Positions 36,330-48,498 of a DNA stretch of 64,000 bases are shown piece by piece. The stretch is from Gymnothorax reevesii. Its lineage: Eukaryota > Chordata > Actinopteri > Anguilliformes > Muraenidae. The stretch's first letter is position 1. Each line of letters begins with the position of its first letter. The DNA lies in contig CM056574.1 of the NCBI GenBank assembly GCA_029721435.1, positions 74,319,501 to 74,383,500 of the forward strand, given 5' to 3'. The position numbers and the translations under genes were made by a program. The notes under the pieces were generated by a model. The model saw only the letters and a list, made by a program, of their open reading frames with translations, made no database searches and was not told the origin of the DNA.

Positions 36330-36877
36330 TATATCCGAGTAAAAATTATAACCAGCTTAATATGTTTGCAAAGTTTTGTGAGTTTTCGAGCATGGTGATG
36401 CCCTCAAAAATGCGATTATGTATTAGGGGGCGCTATAGAGCCACCATGTCTCACCTAGTGCCAAATGAGATATCGAATCAAAGAAATTAATATTTTTAGT
36501 CTATGAGTTAAGTTTGGTGAATTTTCGAGTATGATACGGCCCTCAAAAATGTGTTCGTAAAATCTGAAAAAACGCAGGAAATGGCTTATAGCTCACTTCC
36601 AGTGCGACAAAAAAATTTCAAAAAAATTGACAAAAAAATATATGATGACTACTATGACCCTATAAAATTTCATTAGAATCCGAGCAAGTGTGTTCCAAAA
36701 TGGCCGTGTGTTTGGTGGCGCTATAGAGCCACCAGGGCATGTCCAAGCACAAAATAAATAATAGTTTGCAATTTTCACCACGACTGACGTGTGGGCAAAT
36801 TTTTTTGAGTTTTCGTGCATGGCAAAGTCCTCAAAAATGCGTTCTCGCAGCAGAATAAAAAGAAGAAGAAGAATAAT

Positions 36878-36940
36878 AAAAATCCCATCAAAAACAATTG
36901 GTTCCTCGCTCCTTCGGCACCGGTCGGTGCTCAGGCCCTC
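36878..36940 (+). repeat. Terminal hairpin module, decayed
   Basis: It reads AAAAATCCCATCAAAAACAA then GGTTCCTCGCTCC-TTC-GGCACCGGTCGGTGC and closes TCAGGCCCTCATAATT. The terminal GGGCCC is changed to AGGCCC and CTAAT to CTCAT. It lies at the A-to-B family boundary. Confidence 0.75.
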
Positions 36941-36944
36941 ATAA

Positions 36945-39679
36945 TTAAAGCTGCAAGCAGCGTTGAACGGGCCCTCGCCCCCATGCGCACATTGGGGTTG
37001 TGGTGAGATCCTGACGGGTGCAGCTGTGCACTCAAAACCATCAAACAGGTCAAGTGCCTACCCCAACCTGAGAGAAAGGATGAGCAAATTGGACAAAGCT
37101 GAAGGAGTTATGAGGAGTTGATACTTCATCCACCAGAAGCCGCTCAGAGTGTAACCAAATTTGGGCAGGTGCATTCAGGGGCAGACCCGAAGCACAAATG
37201 TGAAGTATTGAGCAAATCTGCCAATTTCAAAATTTCAAGGGGGCGCTTTCGAGGCATCTTGCTGCCCTCATGGGCACCACCCCAATCAGATGTTGGAGCT
37301 CACCACCCTTGTTCAGCATATCAATTTGGATGATGATACGAATTCATGAAGAACATCAAAAACACATAAGTATTTTCATGGCGAGGGATCCATTGTCACC
37401 GCATCGTCACACGGACGGCATTACTCGAAGCACCACAACATTCGTAAGGTAGTTTAAGCAACTTCTTCTACATTTTGTACAGGGGGAATAAAGTTGATGG
37501 GTTCAACTATGTGTCATCAGTACAAGTGAAAGTTAAAACTGGTCACTTCCTGTTAGTAGCCACGCCCACTGACCTACAGACCTGCAGAGCACAACTTTTG
37601 ATCAACATGTTCCCTTGATGTTTAATAATAAATGTCGTTTTGATTGTATGAAATCTCTAGGAGGAGTGCGTTAAAATACAATGTGTGGAAATCAGGCAAA
37701 AATGACACGTTAAAATCAAAATGGCTGACTTCCTGTTTGGAGTAGACAAATGATGCCAGAGACTTTTTTGTTCGCCTTGGCCAAATACACGTGTACCAAT
37801 TTTCATCTTCCTACTCCAAAAAAACCCCTATGGGGAGAGGTTTTTGAAAATTTCAAGGGGGCGCTATCGAGGCATTTTGCTGCCCTCATAGGCAAGGGCC
37901 CAATCAGATGTGAGAGCTCACCACCTTTGACCGGCATATTAATTTCCATGATGATAAAAATTCATTAACAACATCAAAAACCAAAACGTATATTCATGGC
38001 GAGGGATCCATTGTCACCGCATCGCCACACGCACGTCATTACTCAAAGCGTCACAGCATTCGTAAGGTAGCTTAAGCAACTTCTTCTACATGTACAGGGG
38101 GAATAAAGTTGATCGGTTCAACTATGTGTCATCAGTACAAGTGAAAGTAAAAACTGGTCACTTCCTGTTAGCGGCCACGCCCACTGACCTACAGACCTGC
38201 AGAGCACAACTTTTGATCAACATGTTCCCTTGATGTTTAATAATAAATGTCGTTTTGATTGGATGAAATCTCTAGGAGGAGTGCGTTAAAATACAATGTG
38301 TGGAAATCAGGCAAAAATGACGCGTTAAAAATGACACGTTGAGACTTTTTTGTGCGCCTTGGCCAAATACACGTGTACCAATTTTCATCTTCCTACTCCA
38401 AAAAAACCCCTATGGGGAGGGGTTTTTGAAAATTTCAAGGGGGCGCTATCGAGGCATTTTGCTGCTCTCATGGGAAGAGCCCGAATTAGATGTGAGAGCT
38501 TGACACCCTTGACCTGTCAATCAATTTTTATGATGATACAAGTTTAGTTAAGACATCAAAAACCCAAATGTATTTTCATGGCGAGTGATGGAAAGTCGCT
38601 GCGTCACTACACGGACGCCATTATGCGTAGCTTCGCAGTATTCATAGGGTAGCTTCATCTATTTGTTCTGCATGAAATAGAAGTGGAATGAGGTTGGTGT
38701 GTTCAAATATGTGTCATCAGTACAAGTGAAAGCAATAACTGGTCACTTCCTGTTACCACAGGGGGGCGCTAGGAGTAAAGTGGGAATTTAATGTATCTGG
38801 ATGTTCAGGGCGGAGAAATGATCATGTCCAGCAAGTTTGAAGCTACTACAGTCAAGTATGTGGGCGTGAGAGCATTGGGAATCCCAAACGTATTTTCATG
38901 GCGAGGGATCCAAAGTCGCCGCTTCGCCAAACGGACGCCATTACTCGTAGCTACACAACGTTCATAATGTAGCTTCAGCGACTCGTTCTGCATGTTTTAG
39001 AAGTAGAATGAAGTTGATGGGTTCAACATTGTGTCATCAGTAGAAGTGGAAGTAACGAGTGGTCACTTCCTGTAACCACAGGGGGGCGCTATAAGCAAAG
39101 TGGCAAGTTAATATATAAGGACATTCAGGGTGGCGCCCTCATCATGTTCAGCAAGTTTGAAGCTTCTAAAATCAAGTATTTGGTTGTGAGAGCGTTGTGA
39201 AATTTTTTTCTCAAGTCACAAAAATTTGTCACGCCCTAGCAGCCACGCCCTTTGACTTACAGATCTGCAGAGCACAACTTTTGATCAGCTAGGTCTCACA
39301 ATAATCTCTACCAAATTTGAAGTCGATTGGGCGAAATCCCTTGGAGGAGTTCGTTTTAAAATTCAAAAATTCATATAAAAATGGCCGACTTTCTGTTGGG
39401 TTTAGGGCGTGGCTCCAATGAAGTTTTTTGTATGTCTACTTACAAAGCACATAACTACTGAATTTTGTCGGCCTACGACAAAGTAACCGAATCTCCCTAT
39501 GGGAATTTTGAAACGTGTTTAGGGGGCGCTATTTCGGCATTTGGGGTCGCACCTGCGCGATCTTCCAAAAATATCAAATTTCTGATGGGGCCGGACGTAT
39601 GTGGAAAGTTGGGCGCGTTTTCACCATTGGGAAAGGGGTGAAATTGCCCTTTGAAAAGTCGTAAGAATAATAATAATAA
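36945..39679 (+). mobile_element. Family B hairpin-ended repeat
   Basis: The first 18 bases are the same as family A (TTAAAGCTGCAAGCAGCG), then TTGAACGGGCCCTCGCCCCC. After that the body diverges: GTGGTGAGATCCTGACGGG, ATGGCGAGGGATCC, CACGCCCACTGACCTACAG, GACCTGCAGAGCACAAC. It still shares blocks with A (AATCTCTAGGAGGAGT, AAAATGG..GACTTCCTGTT, GGGGGCGCTAT), so both come from one superfamily. It ends TTTGAAAAGTCGTAAGAATAATAATAATAA with no hairpin module. Confidence 0.82.
37378..38600 (+). repeat. Family B tandem monomers, about 620 bp
   Basis: ATGGCGAGGGATCCATTGTC recurs at about 37379 and 37997, and CTAGGAGGAGTGCGTTAAAAT at about 37651 and 38272, a period near 618-621 with few mismatches. The second unit has lost the AAAATGGCTGACTTCCTG block near 38330. 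Confidence 0.82.
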
Positions 39680-42600
39680 TTAAAGCTGCAAGCAGCGTTG
39701 AAAGGGCCCTCGCCCCCCTTGTGCACATTGGGGTGGCAGCAAGATCTTGATGGCTGCAGGTGTCCATTCAGAGCCATTGGACACAGCTCGACCGCGTACA
39801 ATGTGGTTTCCTGATGGGAGTGCAAAAATTTTCTGGGGGGCGCTATGATACCATTTTGACTTGCCTGTGCACAAAATCTACAACACAGTAATCGTAATAC
39901 AGGGCTCCATGAGTGTTTCGATTTTTGTAAATTTTCCAGCATGTTTAGACTTTCAAAAGAGCAATTCTTTTATAAATATTATTGGGGGCGCTTTAGAGCC
40001 ATTATGCCCCATTTAGTGCCAATTGATGGATGTATTGAAGAGAATAAGACAGTTCTAATTTTTGGATGGTTTTGCAAGTTTTGGAGCTTTCTAAGGCCTT
40101 AAAACGTGTGTTCGTAAAATTTGGAAAAACGCAAAAAATAGCTCATAGCTCTCTTCCTGTTTGGCAAAAAAATTTCAAAAAATTAACAATTGCGGAGAAT
40201 GACGAATGCAATGATCCTACCAAATTTCATGAACTTTCAAGCACTTTTATCTGAACATGGCCATATCTAGAGGGCGCTGTGGAGCCACCTGGTACCTCTC
40301 GATATAAAATAAGCATATATCTATACTTGGGCGGACAATTTTATCAAGCTTGGAAAGTTTCAGGCAAATCCCACAAAGTATGTGGAATTGAAAGCAACCT
40401 CCTGTTTCATGGCAGGACATCAAAATTCGCCGTGACGCCACGGATGCATCGTTCGATGAAATCGAAAAAGCTTCGCAATTTAACGTCAGCAAGGTTTTTA
40501 GATATTATATGCCAAATTTTAAGTTGATCGGATAAAATCTCTAGGAGGAGTTCGTTAAAGTACGACACCTGTGAATGGCAAAAAAAATTAAAAAAAGTTG
40601 CAAATTCAATTAAAAATGGCAGCCTTCCTGTTGGGTCTAGGTCATGGCACCAAGAGACTTTTTTATAGGTCTCGGCATATTCCACATGTCTACCGAATTT
40701 CATACATGTGGGTTTTTCGGGCTGCGAGGGCTGCTTATTTGAAATTTTCCAGGGGGCGCTATAATGCCATTTTTGCCACGCCTATTTGTAAATTTTTTAT
40801 CAGTGTAAAAGGAATGATGGTCTCTAAAATTGTACAAAATTTTGTGAGTTTTTGAGCATGCTGAAACCCTCAAAAGGGTAATTCTTTTAAAAATCGTATT
40901 GGGGGCGCTATAGAGCCATGATGCCTCATTTACTGCCAATTTTTGTTTCAAATTGAAGACAATATGACAAATAAAATTTTAGCCAAGTTTTGCAAGTTTT
41001 CTAGTATGCTAAGGCCTTCAAATGTGTGTTCATAAAATTTGGAATAACGCAGGAAATGACTCATAGCTCACTTCCTGTTTGGCCGAAAAAATTCAAAAAA
41101 ATCAGCACAGCCCAGAAAACCAAATGCAATGATCTGACCAAATTTCATGAACATTCAAGCACTTTTATATCAACATGGCCGTGTCAAGAGGGCGCTGTAG
41201 AGCCACCTGACCACACCCACTCCAATATCAACATAAAGGTATATTTGGAATTAGACTATCATTAAACCTGTAAAGTTTCATGTAAATCTCCCAAAGCATA
41301 TGCTCATAAAATAAACTTCCATTTTCATGGCGGAACATTGAAATTCGCCGCGATGCCACGGATACAAAGTTCGATGAATCCAAAAAAGCTTTGCAATTTA
41401 ACATCGACGACATCTTTCAATGTCATATGCCAAATTTTAAGTTGATCAGATAAAATCTCTAGGAGGAGTTCGTTAAAGTACGACACCTGTGAATAGCCAA
41501 CAATCCAAAAAAGTTGCAATTTCAATTAAAAATGGTGGACTTCCTGTTGAGTGTAGGTCATGGCACCAAGAGAATTTTTTGTAGGTCTCGGCATATTCCA
41601 CATGTCTACTGAATTTCATACATGTAGGTTTACCAGGCTGCGAGGGCTGCTTATTTAAAATTTTCCAGGGGGCGCTATAGTGACATTTTTGCCATGTATA
41701 TATATAAGTTTTTTGTCAGAGTAATATGAATGATGGTCTTTATACATTTACAAAATTTTGTAAGTTTTAGAACATGCTGAGACCCTCAAAATGGCAATTC
41801 TTTTAAAAATCTGATTGGGGGCGCTATAGAGCCATTGTGCCAAATTTAGTGTAAATTGATATATAAAATTGAAGATAATAAGACAATTATAATTTGTGCA
41901 ACTTTTTGCAAGATTTCGAGTATTCTTAAGCATCCAAACATGTGTTTATAAAATTTGGAAAAACGCAGGAAATGGCGCATAGCTCACTTCCTTCACTTCA
42001 AAAATTAAAATAACTCAACATGAACAATGCAATGATCACACCAAATTTCATGAACATTCAAGCACTTTTATCTCAACATGGCCGTTTCAAGAGGGCGCTG
42101 TGGAGCCACCTGACCACACCCAATCTAATATCAACATATAGGTCTTCTTGGAAGTGGACTCCTATAAAGCCTGTAAAGTTTCGCGCAAATTTCACAAAGC
42201 ATGTGCGCGTAAAACCAACTTCCTGTTTCATGGCGGAACATCGAAATTCGCCACGACGCCACGGATACAAAGTTCAATGAATCCAAAAAAGCTTCGCAAT
42301 TTAACATCGACAAGGTCTTAAGATGTTAAATTCTAAATTTTAAGTTGATCGGATAAAATCTCTAGGAGGAGTTTGTTAAAGTACGAAGCCTGTGAATGGC
42401 AAAAAATTTAAAAAATTTGCAAATTCAATTAAAAATGGCGGACTTCCTGTTGAGTCTAGGTCATGGCACCTAGAGACTTTTTTTTAGGTCTTGGCATAGT
42501 ACACATGTCTACCGAATTTTGTACATGTAGGTCAAACAAGCTGCGAGGGCTGCTTCATTGAAATTTTCTAGGTGGCGCTGTAATGCAATTTTGCCACATC

Positions 42601-43160
42601 CATCTGAAAACCCTAAATCCTAGTTAAAAGTAAGACCTGCTTAATATGTTTGCAAAGTTTTGTGAGTTTTTAAGCATGCTGAAGCCCTCAAAAATGCAAT
42701 TATGTATTAGGGGGCGCTATAGAGCTACCATATCACACCCAGTGCCAAATGAGATATCGAATCAAAGAACATAATATTTCTACTCTATGAGCCAAGTCTG
42801 GTGAGTTTTCGAGTATGATAAAACCCTCAAAAATGTGTTCGTAAAATCTAAAAAAACGCAGGAAATGGATCATAGCTCACTTCCTGTGAGGCAAAAAAAT
42901 TTCAAAAAAATTTACAAAAAAATTTATGATGACTACTATGACTCTATAAAATTTCGTGAGAATCCGAGCAAGTGCGTTCCAAAATGGCCTCGTGTTTGGT
43001 GGCGCTATAGAGCCACCGGGGCATGTCCAAGCACAAAAATAATAATACTTTGCAATTTTCACCACGACTGACGCGTGGGCAAATTTTTGTGAGTTTTCGT
43101 GCATGGCAAAGCCCTCAAAAATGCGTTCTCGCAGCAGAATAAAAAGAAGAAGAAGAAGAA
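39680..43160 (+). mobile_element. Family A hairpin-ended repeat, near-twin of the 12076 copy
   Basis: About 3.48 kb with three monomers. It shares private variants with 12076-15626 throughout, for example CTCGATATAAAATAAGCATATATC (about 12695 and 40305), GGATAACGCAGGAAATGACTC and ATGGTGGACTTCCTG. It differs by a small deletion near 41990, where CACTTCCTTCACTTCAAAAATT replaces the usual CACTTCCTGTTTGGCC. It ends with an AAG run and no hairpin module. Confidence 0.88.
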
Positions 43161-45889
43161 TTAAAGCTGCAAGCAGCGTTGAAAGGGCCCTCGCGCCCTT
43201 GGCGCACGTTGGGGTGGCAGCAAGATCTTGATGGGTGCAGGCGTCCATTCACAGCCGTTGGACACTGCTGGACCGCGTACAATGTGGTTTCCTGAGGGGA
43301 GTGCAAAAATTTTCTAGAGGGCGCTATGGTACCATTTTGATATGCCTGCGCGTAAAATCTACAACATTGTAATCGTATTACCGAACTCCATGAGTGTGTT
43401 GATTTTTGTTAATTTTCCAGCATGTTTAGACCTGCAAAGGAGCAATTCTTCTATAAATCTGATTGGGGGCGCTATAGAGTCATTATGCCACATTTAGTGC
43501 CAATTGATGGATGACATTGAAGAGAATAAGACAATAATACATTGTGCTCGGTTTTGCAAGCTTTGGAGTATTCTAAGGCCTTCAAACGTGTGTTCGTGAA
43601 ATTTGGAAAAACGCAGGAAATAGGTCATCCTTCACTTCCTGTTTGGCCAAAAAAATTAGCCATTGCCCAGAATGACTAATGCAATGATCACACCAAATTT
43701 CATGAACATTCAAGCACTTTTATCTTAACATGGCCATATCTAGAGGGCGCTCTGGAGCCACCTGGCACCTCTCGATCTAATATAAGCATATATTATTACT
43801 TGGGAGGACAATTTTATAAAGTATGGAAAGTTTCAGGGAAAACCCATGAAGTATGTGGGAGTAAACCCAACTTCCTGTTTAATGGCGGGACATCGAAATT
43901 CGCCGCAACGCTACGGATACAAAATTCAATGAATCCAGAAAAGCTTCGCAATTTAACATCAGCAACATCTTTAAATACTAATAGCCAAATTTCAAGTTGA
44001 TCAAATGAAATCTCTAGGAGGAGTTTGTTAAAGTACGACACCTGTGAATGGCCAACAATCCAAAAAAGTGTCAATTTCAATTAAAAATGGCGCACTTCCT
44101 GTTGAGTCTAGGTCATGGCACCAAGAGTCTTTTTTGTAGGTCTCAGCAAATTCCACATGTCTACCGAATTTCATACATGTAGGTTCACCAGGCTGCGAGG
44201 GCTGCTTATTTAAAATTTTCCAGGGGGCGCTATAGTGACATTTTTGCCATGTCTATATATAAGTTTTTTGTCAGAGTAATACGAATGATGGTCTTTATAC
44301 ATTTACAAAATTTTGTTATTGTTAGAACATGCTGAGACCCTCAAAATGGCAATTCTTTTAAAAATCTGATTGGGGGCGCTATAGAGCCATTGTGCCAAAT
44401 TTAGTGTGAATTGATATATAAAATTGAAGATAATAAGACAATTATAATTTGTGCAACTTTTTGCAAGATTTTGAGTATTCTTAAGCATCCAAACATGTGT
44501 TTATAAAATTTGGAAAAACGCAGGAAATGGCGCATAGCTCACTTCCTGTTTGGCCAAAAAATTTTTAAAAAATTTATCTAACTCGACATGAACAAAGCAA
44601 TGATCACACCAAATTTCATGAACATACAAGCACTTTTATGTCAACATGGCCGTTTCAAGAGGGCGCTGTGGAGCCACCTGACCATACCCAATCTAATATC
44701 AACATATAGGTCTACTTGGAAGTGGACTCCTATAAAGCCTGTAAAGTTTTGTGCAAATCTCACAAAGCATGTGCGCGTAAAACCAACTTCCTGTTTCATG
44801 GCGGAACATCGAAATTCGCCGCGACGCCACGGATACAAAGTTCAATGAATCCAAAAAAGCTTCGCAATTTAACATCGACAAGGTCTTAAGATGTTAAATT
44901 CAAAATTTTATGTTGATCGGATAAAATCTCTTGGAGTTCGTTAAAGTACGATGCCTGTGAATGTCAAAAAATTTAAAAAATTTGCAAATTCAATTAAAAA
45001 TGGCAGACTTCCTGTTGAGTCTAGGTCATGGCACCAAGAGACTTTTTTTTAGGTCTTGGCATAGTACACATGTACACCGAATTTTGTACATGTAGGTCAA
45101 ACACGCTGCGAGGGCTGCTTCATTGAAATTTTCTAGGTGGCGCTGTAATGCAATTTTGCCACATTAATCTGAAAACCCTAAATCCTAGTAAAAAGTAAGA
45201 CCAGCTTAATATGTTTGCAAAGTTTTGTGAGTTTTCAAGCATGCTGAGGCCCTCAAAAATGCAATTATGTATTAGGGGGCGCTATAGAGCTACCATGTCA
45301 CACCCAGTGCCAAATGAGATATCGAATCAAAGAACGTAATATTTGTAGTCTATGAGCCAAGTTTGGTGAGTTTTCGAGCATATTAAAACCCTCAAAAATG
45401 TGTTCGTAAAATCTGAAAAAACGCAGGAAATGGCTCATAGCTCACTTCCTGTGAGGCAAAAAAATTTCAAAAAAATTTACAAAAAAATATATGATGACTA
45501 CTATGACTCTATAAAATTTCGTGAGAATCCGAGCAAGTGCGTTCCAAAATGGCCGTGTGTTTGGTGGCGCTACAGAGCCACAAGGGCATGTCCAAGCACA
45601 AAAATAATAATACTTTGCAATTTTCACCACGACTGACGTGTGGGCAAATTTTTGTGAGTTTTCGTGCATGGCAAAGCCCTCAAAAATGCGTTCTCGCAGC
45701 AGAATAAAAAGAAGAAGAAGAAGAAGAATAATAATAAAAATCCCATCAAAAACAATAGGTTCCTCGCACCTTCGGTGCCAGGACCCGTTCCGGGCCCTGG
45801 CACCGGTCGGTGCCCGGGCCCTAATAATAAAAATCCCAACAAAAACAATAGGTTCCTGGCACCGGTCGGTGCTCGGGCCCTAATAATAA
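43161..45889 (+). mobile_element. Family A hairpin-ended repeat, two-monomer copy
   Basis: About 2.73 kb. The head has CGCGCCCTTGGCGCACG, giving a GCGC-type small hairpin rather than the usual GCACC/GTGC. The last monomer and tail closely resemble 14435-15626. It ends with AAG and AAT runs and two hairpin modules. Confidence 0.87.
45736..45889 (+). repeat. Two tandem terminal hairpin modules
   Basis: The first (about 45736-45823) is the full two-stem form with GGTGCCCGGGCCC in the second stem. The second (about 45829-45889) has CCCAACAAAAACAATAGG and only the GGCACC-GGTC-GGTGC stem. The next start is a family B element. Confidence 0.83.
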
Positions 45890-46280
45890 TTAAAGCTGCA
45901 AGCAGCGTTGAACGGGCCCTCGCCCCCATGCACACGTTGGGGTTTGTGGTGAGATCCTGACGGGTGCAGCTGTGCACTCACGACCATTGGACATGTCAAG
46001 TGCCAGCCCCAACCTGAGAGAAAGTGTCGAGCGAATCGGACAAAGCTGAAGGAATTGTGATAAGTTGATACTTCATCTACTAGAAGTCGCTCAAAGTGTA
46101 ACCAAATTTGGGCAGGTGCATTCAGGGGCAGACCCTAAGCACAAATGTGAAGTTCTGAGCAAATCGACCAATTTCAACGTAAAATATGGCATATTCTGTT
46201 TCCATAGGGGGGCATGCTGAGGTACATTGTTTCGCAGCACATCAAGGCGTTCAGGGTGGAGCTTTCACTTTGTATAGGAA

Positions 46281-46492
46281 TTTTGAATCCATTTGGATGA
46301 AGTATGAAGAGAGAGTGAGCAGCTCGAATGTGTTTGGCGAGGCATCTGAAATGGGGACACCATGGCGGTCAGGCCCATTTAGCGACAGACATGCAGAGCA
46401 CTACTTTTGGTCAGCATGGTCTCTTGATGATCAGAAATAAATATTAGGTTGATTGGACGGAATCGCTAGGAGGAGTTCTTTAAAATGCAATA
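46281..46492 (+). repeat. Left copy of about 210-bp direct repeat flanking LINE fragment
   Basis: It starts TTTGAATCCATTTGGATGAAG and ends TTTAAAATGCAATAT, just before the LINE sequence begins. It matches 47184-47395 at roughly nine of ten bases by eye. Both are family B sequence. Confidence 0.85.
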
Positions 46493-47182
46493 TTGAGACG
46501 AGAACGAATCTGATCTCTGCTCCTTTTTTATCAGTTATTGATTATGGTGATCTTTTATACATGCATGCGTCTGCCCATTGCTTGCAAAAGTTGGACAGTG
46601 TTTATCACAGTGCCTTAAGATTTATGACCAATTGTAAAGCCCTTACTCGCCATTGTACTCTGTATGCCAGGGCTGGGTGGCCATCTTTCACCATGCGTAG
46701 GCTCAGTCACTGGTATTCATTTATTTATAAAGCAATTTTAGGTGAACTCTCTTCTTATATTTGTTCTTTGATTGAACTAAGATCTGATTGCAGTTATAAT
46801 TTGAGATCTCAAGATGTGATTTTATTGTCAGTTCCAAGCGCACGGACTAATTTGGGTAAGAAAGCTTTTAAGTGCTCGGCTCTCCTCACCTGGAATAGCC
46901 TGCAAAAAGATTTGAAACTTAAGAATTTGGTCTCCTTGTCGGTTTTCAAATCTTATTTAGTACAATGGTTGGAACTTGTCAATGCAGTTGACCATGTTAA
47001 TGTGAGTCCACAGTTTATTGAATATCTTTTTATGTCAGTTGGTATCATTTGAAGCTATTCTACGTTTTTTGTTTTTACACCGTATATTCTTTTGTGTTTG
47101 TCCTGTATATGTAACATGTAATGCCGCTATCTTGGCCAGGTCTCCCTTGAAAAAGAGATCATAAATCTCAATGGGACTTTCA
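46493..47182 (+). mobile_element. LINE 3' fragment: C-terminus of reverse transcriptase and 3' UTR
   Basis: The frame to 47052 reads a C-terminal RT tether typical of fish jockey/I-type LINEs: FLSVIDYGDLLYMHA, LDSVYHSALRFMT, GWPSFTMRRLSHWY, FIYKAILGELSSYI and TWNSLQKDL. No RT catalytic motif is present. The 3' UTR contains GGCCAGGTCTCCCTTGAAAA and TCTCAATGGGACTTTC, a short inverted-repeat end seen in fish LINEs. The ATG at 46453 lies in flanking family B DNA and is not the LINE's own start. Clade assignment (I/Nimb-like versus other jockey types) is uncertain. Confidence 0.75.
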
Positions 47183-47183
47183 T

Positions 47184-47395
47184 TTGAATCCATTTGGATG
47201 AAGTATGAGGGAGAGAGAGCTGCTGGAATGTGTTTGGCGAGGCATCTGAAATGGGGAGACCGTAGCAGCCACGCCCATTTAGCGACAGACATGCAGAGCA
47301 CAACTTTTGATCATCATGGTCTCTTGATGATCTGAAATAAATATTAGGTTGATTGGACGGAATCGCTAGGAGGAGTTCATTAAAATGCAATATGT
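47184..47395 (+). repeat. Right copy of about 210-bp direct repeat flanking LINE fragment
   Basis: It resumes family B at TTTGAATCCATTTGGATGAAG immediately after the LINE 3' end and continues past TAAAATGCAATAT into GTGAAAATCGGG, the normal family B continuation. It is far too long to be an ordinary LINE target duplication. Confidence 0.85.
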
Positions 47396-48416
47396 GAAAA
47401 TCGGGCCAAAATGACACATTAAAATCAAAATGGCTGACTTCCTGTTGGGAATTGACCAATGGTGCCAGAGACTTTTTTGTTCAAATCGGCAACATACACA
47501 TGTGTCCCAATTTTCATCTTCCTATTCAAGAAAAACCCCTATGGGGAGGGGTTTTTCAAAATTTCAAGGGGGGCACTATCGAGGCATTTTTCTGCCTTCA
47601 TGGGCATTGCCCCAATCAGATGTTAGAGCTCACCACCCTTGACTGACATATCAATTTCCATGATGATATGAATTCATTAAGAACATCAAATACCCAAACG
47701 TATTTTCATGGCGAGGGATCCATTGTCACCGAATTGCCACACGGACGGCATTACTCGAAGCATCACAGCATTCGTAAGGTAGTTAATGCAACTTCTTCTA
47801 CATGTTGTACAGGGGGAATAAAGTTGATGGGTTCAACCATGTGTCATCAGTACAAGTGAAAGTAAAAACTGGTCACTTCCTGTTAGTAGCCACGCCCACT
47901 GACCTCCAGACCTGCAGAGCACAACTTTTGATCAACATAATCACTCAATGTTTCATAATTAATCTGGTTTTGAATGGATGAAATCTCTGGGAGGAGTGCG
48001 TTAAAATACAATATGTGGAAATCAGGCTAAAATGACACATTAAAATCAAAATGGCCGACTTCCTGTTTGGAGTAGACAAATGATGCCAGAGACTTTTTTG
48101 TCCGTCTTGGCCAGATAAACATGTTTACCAATTTTCATCTTCCAAACCCAAAAAAAAACCCTATGGGGAGGGGTTTTTGAAAATTTCAAGGGGGCGCTAT
48201 AGAGGCATTTTGCTGCCCTCATCGGCAAAGCCCCAATCACATGTGAGAGCTCGCCACCCTTGACCTGTCTATCAATTTTTATGATGATACAAGTTTATTA
48301 AAGACATCAAAAACCCAAACGTATTTTCATGGCGAGGGATGGATAGTCGCCGCGTCATTACAGGGACGCCATTATGCGTAGCTTTATATTTTTCATTAGG
48401 TAGCTTCACCAATTTG

Positions 48417-48498
48417 TTCTGCCTGTAATAGAAGTGGAATGAGGTTGATTTGATTACTTAATCAAATCAACCTCATTCCACTTCTATTACAGGCAGAA
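48417..48498. repeat. Perfect palindrome, 40-bp arms and 2-base centre
   Basis: The arms at 48417-48456 and 48459-48498 are exact reverse complements around CT. The left arm is ordinary family B sequence (compare TTCTGCATGAAATAGAAGTGG near 38660). After the palindrome the family sequence resumes at GTGTCCTCAGTACAAGTG, missing the usual GTTCAAATAT segment. The right arm is therefore an inverted copy of the left inserted in place. Confidence 0.95.

Larger units (their letters stand above)
33062..36944 (+). mobile_element. Family A hairpin-ended repeat, rearranged, host of a Tc1 element
   Basis: Without the Tc1 insertion this copy is about 2.37 kb. Its monomer order breaks at about 33927 (GGATAAAATACCTATTTATTAGG), 34096 (AAATGGCTACAAAATTTTG) and 34647 (AATCCAAAACAGCCTGTTGAG), each joining non-adjacent blocks. 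The Tc1 element entered a TA within CCTATATCC. It ends with an AAG run and one module. Confidence 0.85.

Noticed and set aside
46453..46492. ATG at 46453 as the start of a LINE protein
   Set aside because: It lies in family B flanking DNA, repeated at 47355-47395 without LINE sequence; the LINE part starts near 46493.
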